Assembly: GCF_964204645.1 (NCBI RefSeq)
Contig: NC_134026.1
Coordinates: 27,670,650 to 27,734,649 of the forward strand
Source: Tubulanus polymorphus
Taxonomy: Eukaryota; Nemertea; Palaeonemertea; Tubulaniformes; Tubulanidae
DNA: 64,000 nucleotides
Direction of reading: 5' to 3'
Below the pieces are notes generated by a model, which saw only the letters and a program-made list of their open reading frames with translations, was not told the DNA's origin and ran no database searches. A program made the position numbers and the translations under genes. Shown here in pieces: positions 50,014-62,110 of this stretch. Numbering within the stretch: the first letter of the stretch is position 1; the number at the start of each line of letters is the position of its first letter.

Positions 50014-53000
50014 ATGTCATTTGTTCGTTCAACAAAAAATAAATTGCCAGCTGCTGGTGTTAAGCAGAAAAAATCCAGCAAGAAGAGACCTAATTGGGAT
50101 GTAAGCAACCAGTTTCAAACTTAAATTCAGTTCAGGATCGATTTAACTTTATCCCATCAAGATCAAGTGTATTTCATCAAGTGTATTTTATTGCAGGATA
50201 CTGTAAATGATTTGACTGTCCACAAGGCTAGTGCAGAAGAAATTGTAAGTAGCCCACGACCCTAGAACTACGGAAGCCCCTAGTAGGTGACGTACAAGAT
50301 AATTTATTCACAATTTCGAACAACTTATTATGTCGAATTTGACTTATTATCTCGAAATTCGACATAATAAGTTGACTTAAATTCGGCTTAAGAAATTGTG
50401 AAAAGATTATCTCGTATGTCACCAAAGTGCTTCCGTATAGTACCAATGTACAGTCAAACCTGCTTAATCTGGATCTGCTTATCCGGATTTTCGTATAGCC
50501 TAATCACGACAATATTTGCAGTCCAGTTGTTCATTAATATACGCCACAAGAAAATGACTTTTTATCCAGATTTCCCGTGAACCGGATGAATTTTGTTGGT
50601 CCAAAATGATCCGAATTAGAACGGATTCTACTAGACAATGTACATAGGCTATAGCATATTAATCAGGCCCTACAGATAGGCCTGCTGTTCTACATTAAGA
50701 AGCGATGTTTTTGAAACTCAGTGAATTACATTTTTTGTTGCAGACTAAAAGAAAAGAAGTACACAGATCAAAAAATTCAGAAATAGTCACCCTTGAGAAG
50801 ACACGTCAATTGATCGCGAGAGGTTTGTCTGCATTTATCATTATAATTATTTGTTCCTGTCTCTTTACTGATCAAAAACTGATCTAATGATTCGACAAAT
50901 GTTTTTACAGCAATGGCTGCTAAAAGTGAAGAAGTTGCTAAAAGCGCTGAGAAAAAAAAAGTAGCACTTCTGAAAGAAGTATTGCATGATCAAGAAGAGG
51001 TGGGTCTCTAATAGCAAAAAGGATTCAATGGTTGTACAACAGTAGACTCATGACTCGCAGACTTTATTAATGATTTTACTGTTTTTAGTTTCATGATGTT
51101 ATATCAAGATCAGATAAAACAATTGCTATGGTGAAAGATCTATTTGGAGACAATCCTAGGGTAAATACAATAAATCACATCATTACAATTACAAATTATT
51201 AGTTGAATAGGTAACAAATGTATGATAATTCTATTTCATGCAGCGCTATACTGGATTTCCTAATGTAACAATTGCTCCAGGGCAGCCCGTCATTGAGAAA
51301 CCTGATGGGTAAGTAGTGCACTCATTTTGTATTCATTTCATATCAATAATTAAAAATTTTGATCCTATTACAAATGATGTTGCTTCGTATAATTCATATA
51401 GCACTATAGTAGCTCAGGATTTAACCTTGTTACCAGAAGCACCAGATTTTAACACAAGTCAACTGGAAAAACTCAGTGAACGAATCATGGATGATGAAGC
51501 CCTTAATGAGATCGAGCCAGATGATGGTAGGTTGATTTATGTCGATCGCAATTATAGGTGACAAAAAGTATGGATAACTTTATTAATCCTTTCAGTGCTG
51601 ACTAATTTATACCCTAAATTGCTAAAATTATTCAAGAATTTTTGAAAAATTTCTCCTTAGTGCGTTAAATAACAGGCATACTGTTATAACGTGTCTACAC
51701 CATTATGCGGTGTATCGTTTGTTACTTATATTTATCTGTGTTTGACAGGTACCGCCATCTTTCATTAAGATTAAAACCTAATTTTACATTAATACACCGC
51801 GATGTGGTGTACTAGCGAAGTCTATCAACGGTTTATTCACCGCATTGCAGTTAAGACGCACTGAAAAGTTGTCTATTCTGATTTCAGAAGGATGTGAAGA
51901 AGATGAAGATGTGGTAGTCAATTATCAGCCACGCTTTAATTTGAGTCGATTTCAACAGTTTCTTGAACGCGAGCAAACAAACAGTATTCAACAACAAAAC
52001 AATGACTTATCGTTACAGCAGAATGAGCCAGGTGCAGTAGCCTTCATATATCGGTAATGGTTTTCAAATTGGGGGCGTCTAGTTGTGAAACAATTCTTAA
52101 TCTTTTTTGCTTTTGTAGATAATTCAATGTTAACTCTACATGCTGAGAATGAACAAACAGTTCCAGAAAAAGACACAACCATCACTATTGAGACCACCAC
52201 ATCGAAAAATCATAAACAAAAGAAAAGCAAGAAAGACAACAAAGAGAATAAAACTAAAACTAAGAAGACTTCTGTTAAAGAAAAGCCAGAAAGTCCTCAG
52301 CATATGAAAGATTTGAGAAAGGTACAACGTATCTCACAAAACCAATAAATGATGATTTTTTAATGTTCCAAACTTACTTTTAGAAAAATGTCTAGGTTTT
52401 AGGAAATCTGGAAAATGAAATATATGAGTATGAAAAACAGATTGGTCATGATGATGGCAAAGTTGATACACAACGAACAGAGAGCACATTTTCTGGCTAC
52501 ACAGTTGCACTGGTTGATGCTGTTTCTAGATTGACATGTCTTCTCAGACAGGTATTTATTATTCATTTTTGATATTTTTTCAAAAACCTGTTCGAAGCTC
52601 TCAATCTTGTCATTTTAACACTTACTTATTTTGCCAGAGGGATGCCAAACTGCAGGCTGAAGGCCATATGAGAGAGCAACTTACACAAGATGTTCAACAT
52701 TTGCATGGATTGGTTGATGCTCTTACAGCTGTAAGTATTTCTTCTCTTCGTTAACGATATTCAAATTTGATTAATTTCATTCAACTCTTAGATCTTTTCT
52801 TCCTGTTATGTGAATAGGAAGTCATTAAGAGCCACGAGTCACAGATGAATTTAAACATTGAATTTCAACAATTCCGACAGAAGACAATTGAAGAGTTCCA
52901 ACGAATGCAAGTATGTATGGTTTTTATCTTGAATTATTCTAGTTGAGAAACTATCTAGAAAAATGGGTTTTTTTTTTTTATAGCTGATACAACCAGGAGT

Positions 53001-54308
53001 ACATGCTACTCAGACACCGTTGTCTGTGTCTCCGCTTGATTTAAACAAAAGTAAAGACACAGCCACTGATTCTAGTTCTGATTATGTTCCGCGGACATGT
53101 CAATCAGACCCAAATATTTCTAAGCAAGAACTTCACAAACAAGGTATGTTACGCTGGATCTATATATTTAATCAATTTCTGGTGTTTTTTGTTTGTTTTA
53201 AATCTTTACTGCTAATTCTGTTGTAGTGAAGGCATCGCTGAGTAATTCATCTGCTCCTGTTCATGTGGTAACTGTTCCTAAACCAACACCTCTTGTAATG
53301 GATAAAGGAAAAGCCAAAGAATCCTCAGATTTGCAGCGCCAAATTGCTGAACTGTCTGCGGAACACGAACGAGCTCAGTCACGAATCTTTCAGTTGCAGA
53401 ATCTGAACCAAGCATTGAATAAGATTACTGTACCAGAACCTAAAACGAGTAAGTGATGCCAGTAGTTTTGATATACCCAATTCATTGTCACAAGTACCAA
53501 AACTAAACCACCCATCTTGAATTCATACAAACCTTAACTGTAAACTCACCTTGAATTTACTGATTGATATTCTTTTACTTCCAAAGTTCCTGTAACTACA
53601 TGCAGACCTATACCACTGCAAACTGTCGGTCAATCGGAGGCTGAAACTTTGGTTTCGAGTGATGACGATTTGAATCAGCTGAACATAGTTTTACATGATC
53701 AAGCAATGAAGAAGGTATATACCGGTATAGCCTTTGATGTACATGTGCAACACTATGTTATTTTTCTGTCAATAACCTTGTTTAAATTTACAGTTCCAAG
53801 AGCCAACTATGTCACCTGCTATTTCACCTATACCTGATGCAGGCATCAGCACAAAGGTGAGTCTATCCTCCTCGAACCCGAACGCACCACGCACAGGGAC
53901 CAGTGCCTTAATCCTAAGCACAGCCAGCTGGCTAGCACTGGATCCTTCATAACCATATAGTGCACCTAAACCCTGTCCATATATGACATTGTATATATGA
54001 AAAATTATGAAAAATAAATATACTACTGCTACTCCTCAAAGACTAATATCACATATAATTTGTGACACATTTCATGTTGAAGATTCTGTATTTTGTATTT
54101 AGAAAATTATGGTGTCAATTCCTTCTCTTGGGGTTCATGACTTTGAACCATTGTCGCCTGATCCGGAAAGGTTAGTTTCATTACGTTTAACTCTTGATTC
54201 CGATCCTAATTAGTGGTATCTGAGAAATCATCTTAAAAATGATTATGTTTATTTTCCAGACCTATTTCACCGCTGTCTTCAATTGAAGCCATTCCTCATA
54301 TCGACTAA
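50014..54308 (+). CDS. SPICE1: SPICE1, spindle and centriole-associated protein
   Basis: Eighteen coding exons: 50014-50100, 50197-50244, 50744-50822, 50911-50999, 51089-51160, 51244-51308, 51402-51526, 51888-52031, 52119-52321, 52396-52551, 52638-52730, 52818-52910, 52984-53143, 53227-53448, 53587-53714, 53794-53856, 54103-54170 and 54260-54308 (647 aa, all phases agree). The N terminus MSFVRSTKN, then NWDDTVNDLTVHKAS and TGFPNVTIAPGQP match vertebrate SPICE1 (WDNTVTDLTVHRA, RTGFPNVTVAP). The later ENEIYEYEKQIG and HLHGLVDALTAEVIKSHE match its coiled-coil half (DHRELIDALTAEI). SPICE1 acts at centrioles and spindles in centriole duplication and chromosome congression. The C terminus has SP-rich motifs (MSPAISPIP, PLSPDPE, PISPLS), possible CDK sites. 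Only the region after the coiled coil is family-variable. Confidence 0.92.
50267..50441. mobile_element. Long foldback MITE in a SPICE1 intron
   Basis: The ends ACTACGGAAGC and GCTTCCGTATAGT are inverted, and pairing continues inward through AGATAATTTATTCACAATTTC. The centre (50321-50374) is an almost perfect palindrome starting CAACTTATTATGTCGAATTT. It is non-coding and lies in the intron between the second and third coding exons. Confidence 0.65.
50451..50634. mobile_element. Tigger/pogo-like MITE, copy B (SPICE1 intron)
   Basis: Begins CAGTCAAACCTGCTTAATC right after TA and ends near GAACGGATTCTACTAG. It aligns along its length with copy A at 9711-9900, and it sits 10 bp from the foldback MITE. 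Confidence 0.6.
53862..53950 (-). mobile_element. Possible SINE fragment in a SPICE1 intron
   Basis: On the minus strand, ATTAAGGCACTGGTCCCTG is followed by a B-box-like GGGTTCGAGGA. This resembles the 3' half of a tRNA-derived head. The A-box is unclear. Confidence 0.3.
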
Positions 54309-56300
54309 AAATCTGTAAGTCCTATTAGAAAGTAACCTTATCATGATTTCTTAGCCCATTTGGGACTTTATTCTCAACAGGCTATTGCGTTCACTTATCA
54401 TCCGTCCGCAGACAGAAAGCAGTTATTTTTTGGAAGTTTTGAAGACTTTTCTATGGATTGTCTTGATTTTTGGTTTATGTATGTATCTACCCTAGCGGAT
54501 CTTCAGCCCAAAAACTGGCCCGATCAGAATCAAGATGGCCAAGCAGGCATGTGTCTTTGGACCCCTAGCTAGTTGAGCTGAAAGATCATTGTGTTATTTT
54601 TGAAATTAATAGAACCTTTTAACTAGCTTCGTCGATTTGGGTCAAGATTGTTATGGCAGACAATTTGTATCCGGGTGCCTCATTGGCAGTACTTGAAAAA
54701 ATTTCCTTGAAAGTGCAATAGGTTTTTACAAAGGAATTATGATTGATGAGATGCTATTTGATCAAAGTTGTGCAGCATGTATGAAACTATAAAATGTGTA
54801 TTTAGGACACTCAGTATTGTACTGTGTAGAATACATACACTATGATGTCACTGTCATCATTCAAGTGAAGAAACAAAGTTAAAGTTTCTCACACAATCAC
54901 GTGTAGTATAATTTTGTCTAATCAGTCGTTTGGGGATGGTATCGGTAACTTTCCAACAGTTGGGTCACTAAGTCTTTTACGATTGTCTAGTCGATATTTT
55001 ATCAAATTGAGGTCACTGATTGTGTTTGTTTGACGTGATTATTGCTTTATGCAGGGGCTCAAGCCAGACTCAAAATTTTGATCGGAAAATTTCTAGGGAA
55101 GACATGATTTATTTATATTTGACACTGATGATTTTGTAAAACCAGCTCTTTTCGATCGACCTAATTGAAAGTCTGAATAATTGATGCTATTTTGAACGTA
55201 GCAAAATGAATGAACATCGTAGAAGGAAAGATGAAAACGTGCGATTTGGCTACGTGATCCAATCGGTTTTAAGAATTATTCTGCGATGAATTTTTAGTTA
55301 TCTATTAATTATTATCAGACTCGGATTTTTCTACCCAGTAAAGCTATTGATATACGAGTGCATTCTTTAACAACACTTATTTGAGCCATCGTTCATAAAT
55401 AATAAGATAATAGCGGCCCCGGTAATAAGTAACATCCTGCTGTAAGCTTACTACTATTTCAAAACATGTTTACAACTACTGGACATGTTTGAAATTATTT
55501 GGTGCAGGCTTTTGTCACTTATTTTTATGCAAACACAATATGCTATTAATAGCAAAAGTTGTGCGATCCGGCTTAATCCAGATTTCTGGTGTAGGTGTGT
55601 GTCTGCTCTGTTAATTACAAACACTTAGTAAAAATGATTTCAATAAGACTTTACAGTTTACTGAATAGAGTGCGCCATGTAATGTACGTAAATAGAAACT
55701 TCATTGCATTCTAAAATATTCCCAAAGATGCAACAACCATCTGGACAGTTTTTTATTGGAGTTCAAATATTACGAGTTTAAGTGTTATAATCAAGTTAAT
55801 CCTATTACTGGTGCCACAAGTTCAGTCTTATGAAACAAACATCTTAGTACATCTATCATTTTACTTTCTTTGTCCTGATAATGATCCCATGTGAAATGTA
55901 GTTCCATATTACTTTATCACTACTATTGTACAGCATTGGTATTCTTAGCCTTGAAATTTTTCCATTGCAGTTGCACCATAAGCGCAGTAGTACTGACTGT
56001 AGTTGATAAATCATAGGATTTTTCAGACACTAAACATACTGGTTGTATTTAGATTGCGCAAGACTTCTACATTATCTAAGGAACTTTTCTTGTCAGTCAC
56101 TACGCCTTTATTTCTAATCTATAAATGCATTAGAGGAAGTTTTCTCGGGTAAAAAAGACAAGGGTTTCCATAACACCGCTACCAAACATATCTGAAATGT
56201 CGATGTGCTGGATATAGCAACTATCCTAGTAGAAGCTTGTCCCCTAAACATCATGTCTTTCTTTTCTTTTCAGACTGTGATCAATAAATGAGATTCAAGA
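54309..56300 (+). other. SPICE1: Probable SPICE1 3' UTR
   Basis: No coding sequence recognised. The first good plus-strand AATAAA is at 56283-56288, giving a UTR of about 2 kb. An earlier alternative is not evident. Confidence 0.4.
56283..56288 (+). terminator. SPICE1: Candidate polyadenylation signal of SPICE1
   Basis: Plus-strand AATAAA. A minus-strand AATAAA lies 35 bp further on (56324-56329), which suggests two convergent gene ends. Confidence 0.4.
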
Positions 56301-56323
56301 ACTTCAAATCGAGTATGAAATAA

Positions 56324-56329
56324 TTTATT
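56324..56329 (-). terminator. Candidate distal polyadenylation signal of the MARCH gene
   Basis: Minus-strand AATAAA about 3 kb after the MARCH stop. Nearer minus-strand signals in the 57-59 kb region could be used instead. Confidence 0.3.
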
Positions 56330-57213
56330 TCAATACACATCCTCCATTACAATACTGCATACACAACCAGAAATCCAATTATCCTACTAAAAAGTTGTTT
56401 GACTGAAACACAATGAGTATCATGGACAGATTTAGAAAAGAAGAAAGTCTACCCCAGTTGAAATTGATAGTGGATGGTCATTTCTTGTTACAAACATCAG
56501 GAATTAAATGCAGAATCATGAATTATCATAATTCAAGCCTGTCTCACAATACAGTTGCATGTAATACTGAATGCTCATCCAACAAATCAATACTATTGAT
56601 TAATATTTACACGAGATATTCTGTGTCTTCAACAAAGTTTGCTTTCAAGATAAAAGTTAATAAGAATCATTTCAACAACGTATAGTTTAATTACTTACAA
56701 AAGCATTTATAAAATGGAACTTCCAATTTGATTATGATACAAAAATATATCAGTATAATTTAGACCAGGGTAGACACAAATTATTACTTGTCATGCTATA
56801 TACTTACTATAACTACTGCGTTGTAAGTAAGGAGAATTTATATATAAGAGGTTAACCATTAATGTAATAGCACCGTCAAGATATAGAATCTGTACAACTG
56901 AAAATTATTTTTCTTATATATAAAATGTTAGCGATCTGTTACTTTCATTATACTTCTTACATGTACATGTTATATGATGTCAATAAAAGCGTTGAATAAA
57001 GCAATGAAAAATATATGAAACATATAACAACATTGATAGAATGAGTTTTCTGGTAACGTAAAAAATACTCTTGAGAGTATGTCATAATACAGTAGATACT
57101 AAGATCTTGAATTTTAAAGGTCGTCTCAGATTTATTGGAATAATCCATTTTGATAAACACTGGCATATCATAGTGATTCGTAGAATAGCTGTATTGATAA
57201 CTAGTACATATAT

Positions 57214-57262
<49 letters not shown>

Positions 57263-59385
57263 TATGACCTAGGTGAAAGGTTTACTCGTTTCATCCAGCC
57301 AGTAGAGCATTAGTTTTATGTCGCTCCTTTTTAAAAGCCATGAATGAAAGGAAGGATGACCCTTATAATATATTTATTGTTGGCAAAGATCAACAGACGT
57401 TATGATTTGATAGACAAAATTCATGTTATTTACAGATTTCAATTTCATCTCATTTACATATCCTATGCTACATTTATTGAGTGATTACTCATGGTTGATG
57501 TTTAAAAATCAACATATCATATTTAAATCTGTTGGCTAAAGTAAATGTAAGTAGGTTAATTGATTTAACCAATGTTATTTTAGCCACAGCTGATACAATT
57601 AATTTCAGAGTGGCAACAATAAAAGAACATGTCAGTCCAAGCAGAATAAGGTGTACTTATAAATAGCTCATAATTTTATTTCATGAAATATATCTTGGTT
57701 TTACTCCACTGCTATTTATTTATGTACACATAGATTGGGTTGAGGTTTAGGTTCAAACATCAAGCTTGTATGAATAGATCTAACCGCTGCTGGTCAGCTC
57801 AACAATACCCATTCTGTATAATAAAGTAGCAGTAAAGTTGCCGATAGATAATGTTGCATAGATGTAGATAAAAATACATATATTCACCAACTGGTTTGGT
57901 CTTGCAGATGAAATAAAATATATGTTTCGACAACTTATAGTTCCCGTTTATCTCCTATTTTTAAGGAAGGGAAGGAAGTCATTTCTACATTCAGTCATTT
58001 AATGCTGAATTCTGACTTTCTTTGCTCTACCTGCAGAGATGGCCCTGCCTTCCTGGTAGTTCATTTGTCCTGATTGGAGCACGTTCTTATTTAAAAGCTA
58101 TTTATCTATGTTTACAGAAATACGGCTACTGGGAAGATATGAATCATAGCAGCTAAGGCTCTTCTAGAATAATACACACCTGTTGTTTCCTGGTTTAAAA
58201 AGTTGGCTGCTTCCTATATACAATGTATGTACGTAAGAAAATAAAATACCTAATTCACCAATCAAAGATTGTCATGGTCATTTGTGACACTTTGTAGATT
58301 TTCAAACTTCTTATCTTCAAGTTTAAATGGGAGGCAAGATTGAAGACAATGTCATGTGAATATCTGATAGAATACTTATCGAAAAAAATTAAATTTCCCA
58401 TGCGTATATTTCCATAAATGAGAAAAAAATCAAAGGGTTGTCGTCACAAATCAACTCCAACAACCATCGATAATTCCTGAGAAAATACAAAAATCATCTG
58501 TAAAATCTTAATCGACTCATACGATAAAGCATCTCAGAATTATAGAACAAAAATCCAATGGTGCAAAACCGGTGTTTATCCCAATGAGATGAAGAGATTC
58601 TACAGATGAACATTTCGTCAAGATCAGGGAATCTCTATCAACGTTAAAAACTATCATACATTACCATCAACAAAACAACATGTTCACTTTAAAGTTATTA
58701 ATGATAATAAGCTTTTGGCATCACCAATAATTACTACTGAAAATTATGGGCTAGTACACCCACCTTAAAAGAGGTGCTATATATGAAATCATATCATTCC
58801 AAACATATCTCATACACGTATAATTCTACATACCTTAGTATGATGATATAAATCCGATTTATGTACCGCGTCATACAATCATGAGATTGCATATCCTAAT
58901 AAAATATATCAGTACAACCAACCGGAGTCATAGAATTACTAACGAACAAGCAAAATATTCACTGCATAATAATCATGATAATATAAATATTACTACCACA
59001 GTAATTATAATAAATTGAAAAGGTTTAGCATCATCCAACGCTACAAACACCATATAAAAATATCATTATCTCTCATTAACCCCCCGTATAATTCCATATA
59101 AACTCTGCTTAATCCACCACGCATTTCAACTTGCTTCACAGACTAGAATATAGCATGACATAACGAAATACGTCTTCTTCTCTGCCCATTTTATTCAATG
59201 CCAATACCGGGGTACGAATCCAGTCAGATCCAGTTTGTGTGTAACGCAATTAATCCATAGCCACGAATCCCCCCGAACTCATTCGTTCTTCAAGCGTTTA
59301 ATCGATGAATGAAGTGTTTTTTTGCGGCAGCCAAAACTCATAATTCGAGTTCATTAATTATCACAACATGCTTTAATGAATGGCG
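56330..59385 (-). other. Probable MARCH 3' UTR and intergenic DNA
   Basis: AT-rich sequence without recognisable coding frames. It contains the interrupted TA dinucleotide repeat at 57207-57256. UTR extent unknown. Confidence 0.35.
57207..57256. repeat. TA dinucleotide microsatellite
   Basis: About 25 TA units with one phase break near 57224. Likely polymorphic. Confidence 0.95.
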
Positions 59386-60872
59386 TCAAATGTAGACTGG
59401 CGGTTGAGGTTGCTGCTGTTTAACGTATAAATCGTCTTTCGTTTTATCGTATTCGTCGATCTCCCATTCCATATTCTGCACGATGCACTTGACGAACAGT
59501 TGATAAATCGTATGTTTGGCTTTAATTTGAACGGTCATGGCGATGAAAAACGACAGAAAGAACAACACGCCGCACGACAGCGTGATGATCTCTTCTGGCG
59601 TTAGGTCAACTTTATCGCGCGGAAATTTACTGATACGTCCTTTATCGGATAAAAAGCACATAACTGTAGCGACAGCACAGCTTATCATTACGATCAAGTT
59701 TATGAGAAAAACTATATGTAGAATCTTGTCACGTTTTGTAATTCGGGGCAGCCTCCAGTGATGAAACTAAAACAGAACAAATATTTGTCTCATTCAGCTT
59801 TCAATCGAAAATAAAAAAAGTTCATCACACGGACAAGGAGAATAACAAATACCTTGAATTTCTTGTGTCTATGATACTGATAATGGCAAAGTTCACATTT
59901 TGGGGCTTTTCTAGTCTTTCTCGTTGAAACCTCCAACCATTTCTTAAAATGAATGAATGGAAAATCCATATTCTTCATTTCATTTACGTTGGAAAGGTTA
60001 GAAATTATTCATATCAATTCACTTTGAGAATCATATTTGTTCATATAATGGCTATGAGTTTTGCACTTGTTAATCGGATTTTTGGACGATCATAAGACAA
60101 TAGATTATTTCATGAATCAGATTTTGGCTCGTATTCAATCTCTTGAGTTCAATCCAGACATAATGACGCGATAGAGTTTAACAACCCAAACCTCTACTGA
60201 TAAGGCCCAATGATTTGAATGTGAAACTCAAAGTACAAAACACAACTACATGTATATACTGTATACAATTCAAAGATTCGAAATAAGCTAAGCAGGAATT
60301 AATTAGGTTGAACCAAGTAATTTTGGTTGAATGCATACAGTAATATATATTCATTTGTCATGACAGTACTTATGTCATAAAGTGAAAAAGACAAAGGGTA
60401 AAATCAGACTCGTCTTGTCACATAAACAATTGCTTACCATGAGACAACCGTAATGAATATACTGTAGAGAACCAGCGCAGCGACACGGTGAGATGAGAAT
60501 CTCTTGTTCATCACCAGTTTGATGACATATTCGACAGATAGGATAAATATTCGACATACTATCCCCTTCCATTGGTGGCGGAACATTTATGTTCAAATGT
60601 TTGTTACGAATCACTGCGTCTAAACTCTCATAGCTTTCAAATTCACTGGTATACTGGTGCTGTTTGACGTTGACATTTGTAATGGCACTAATGCGCAAAA
60701 CTTCATCCTCACCATTATTGCACAACTCGTATTTATAACTTCCACTGGCTGATTGTAGTTGCTGGGTGCTGTGACTATGCAACGACGACGCCTCATCATT
60801 GTGAACAGTTGGCTGCTCAGGAATCATTGGACAATGTGGCCCAGGAGATATCTCCTGGGCTTCCAGGTCCAT
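59386..60872 (-). CDS. Two-pass MARCH-type RING-CH E3 ubiquitin ligase
   Basis: Exons 60872-60438, 59942-59853 and 59766-59386 join in phase 0 (906 nt, 301 aa). Residues 1-110 are a Ser/Gln-rich cytosolic tail. The RING-CH domain (113-165) reads [25 protein letters not shown] and, after the splice, CELCHYQY, i.e. C4HC3. Two TM segments follow (about 190-214 and 235-254), then [14 protein letters not shown] and a Gln/Pro-rich end. MARCH ligases ubiquitinate membrane proteins and drive their endocytosis or degradation. The YDKTKD tail recalls the MARCH4/9/11 group, but the RING-CH sequence is not decisive, so I give no subgroup symbol. The start ATG 60872 follows an acceptor (CTTTTAG) at 60911 in the same exon. 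Confidence 0.88.
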
Positions 60873-61739
60873 GTTTCAGTGGATCTGTTTACAGAAAGTG
60901 TCCTCTTTACCTAAAAGATAAGATGTGATATTGCAAATAGTTGTTGGTGACTTTTAAGCTGCTCTAATCGTTTGGGAAATTCCATATTTCTAAGAAGGTG
61001 CAATTCTCGATTATAGGCCTGGTGCAATTAACATTTATTTCAATTCACTTTTTTAAGGAAATGCTTCCCAAATAGGCCTAATAATCACAACTGGTTTTTG
61101 ATAGCAGAGATATTACTAGCTGTTTTTAGGTTATGTGCTAAAGTGTATGCATTCATTTAGGTAGCTAGCTATACACTGAGTCAGACTAGGAAAGAATGCT
61201 TCATTAAATTTGCATATAAAACATTTATTTATTCATACATTCAGGTACAGGCTATGTTTCTCTCTAATAACAATTTGTATTTTCAATAACAAGTGCTGTC
61301 CTAATCATTTTTTGTAAACTTTTGATAGGCTTGTTTTTTGTGAAAATGCGATTATGAAACTAATCCCACAATTCATTTTATACTATGCCCTTCTGTATCT
61401 ACTAGCAAAATTGTAAGTTTATTCATCCTGATTCACTATAAATATAGGCCCCTAACACTTCTTCACACGCAGACACGATTTAACTAAAAAGCTTCTGGCA
61501 AACCCTCACAGGGACGGGGTGGGCCACTATCCCCATTCACAAATAATCTGCGTGAACAATTCCTCAGCTATAGTTTACTCATTTTTCATCCAAATTTTCT
61601 TGAGTTTCCAGGTGTTGGCCAAAATCTCTCAAATTTTCTTATGGAAGTGGTTATTTAGCCGGATGCAGTTACCGACTTATAAAAGATATTTTGCGGGATT
61701 CATAAAATATATAACAATAAAATCATTTTATTGGGTTTA

Positions 61740-61830
61740 GGGTTTCGACAGGGTTAGTGTCAAGAGGGTGATTAGAGGGTCTAGAGGGTTCCATTTCAGA
61801 ACTAGGGATAGGGTTAGGGTAAGGTGAGGC
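61740..61830 (+). repeat. Degenerate telomere-like GGGTTAG repeats
   Basis: Repeated GGGTTTAGGG, GGGTTAGTG and GGGATAGGGTTAGGGTAAGG motifs over about 90 bp. These are irregular and G-rich on the plus strand. Confidence 0.5.
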
Positions 61831-61867
61831 TATATGTAGTAGTTAAAACATTCGAGTGGTTTTCAGC

Positions 61868-62110
61868 GAGCTCGGTGGTCGAGTGGGAAGACGCTGCGTT
61901 AGTAATTTACTGGCCCGGGTTCGAGTCTCACTCTATCCGCTCTATTTTCTCAAACTCTGTTCCTCCACACTTCCTTCGAATTTCGAAGTCGTGCACCTCT
62001 TTGCGCGTGCGCGGAGTAAATCAGCCAATTAGAGACGATATCTGGCAAAATATAGTTTAGAAGTCAGTGACTGGATCCGGCTAAATAACCACAGCCTTTT
62101 CTTATTCCCT
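61868..62110 (+). mobile_element. tRNA-derived SINE-like element
   Basis: An RNA polymerase III A-box-like TGGTCGAGTGG (61876-61886) and a B-box GGTTCGAGTCT (61918-61928) lie 42 bp apart, as in a tRNA, but no cloverleaf with a paired acceptor stem forms. A longer non-tRNA body follows. The right end is approximate. Confidence 0.5.

Noticed and set aside
61868-61940. Functional tRNA gene
   Set aside because: A- and B-boxes exist, but the acceptor stem does not pair and no proper anticodon arm is visible, so a SINE is more likely.
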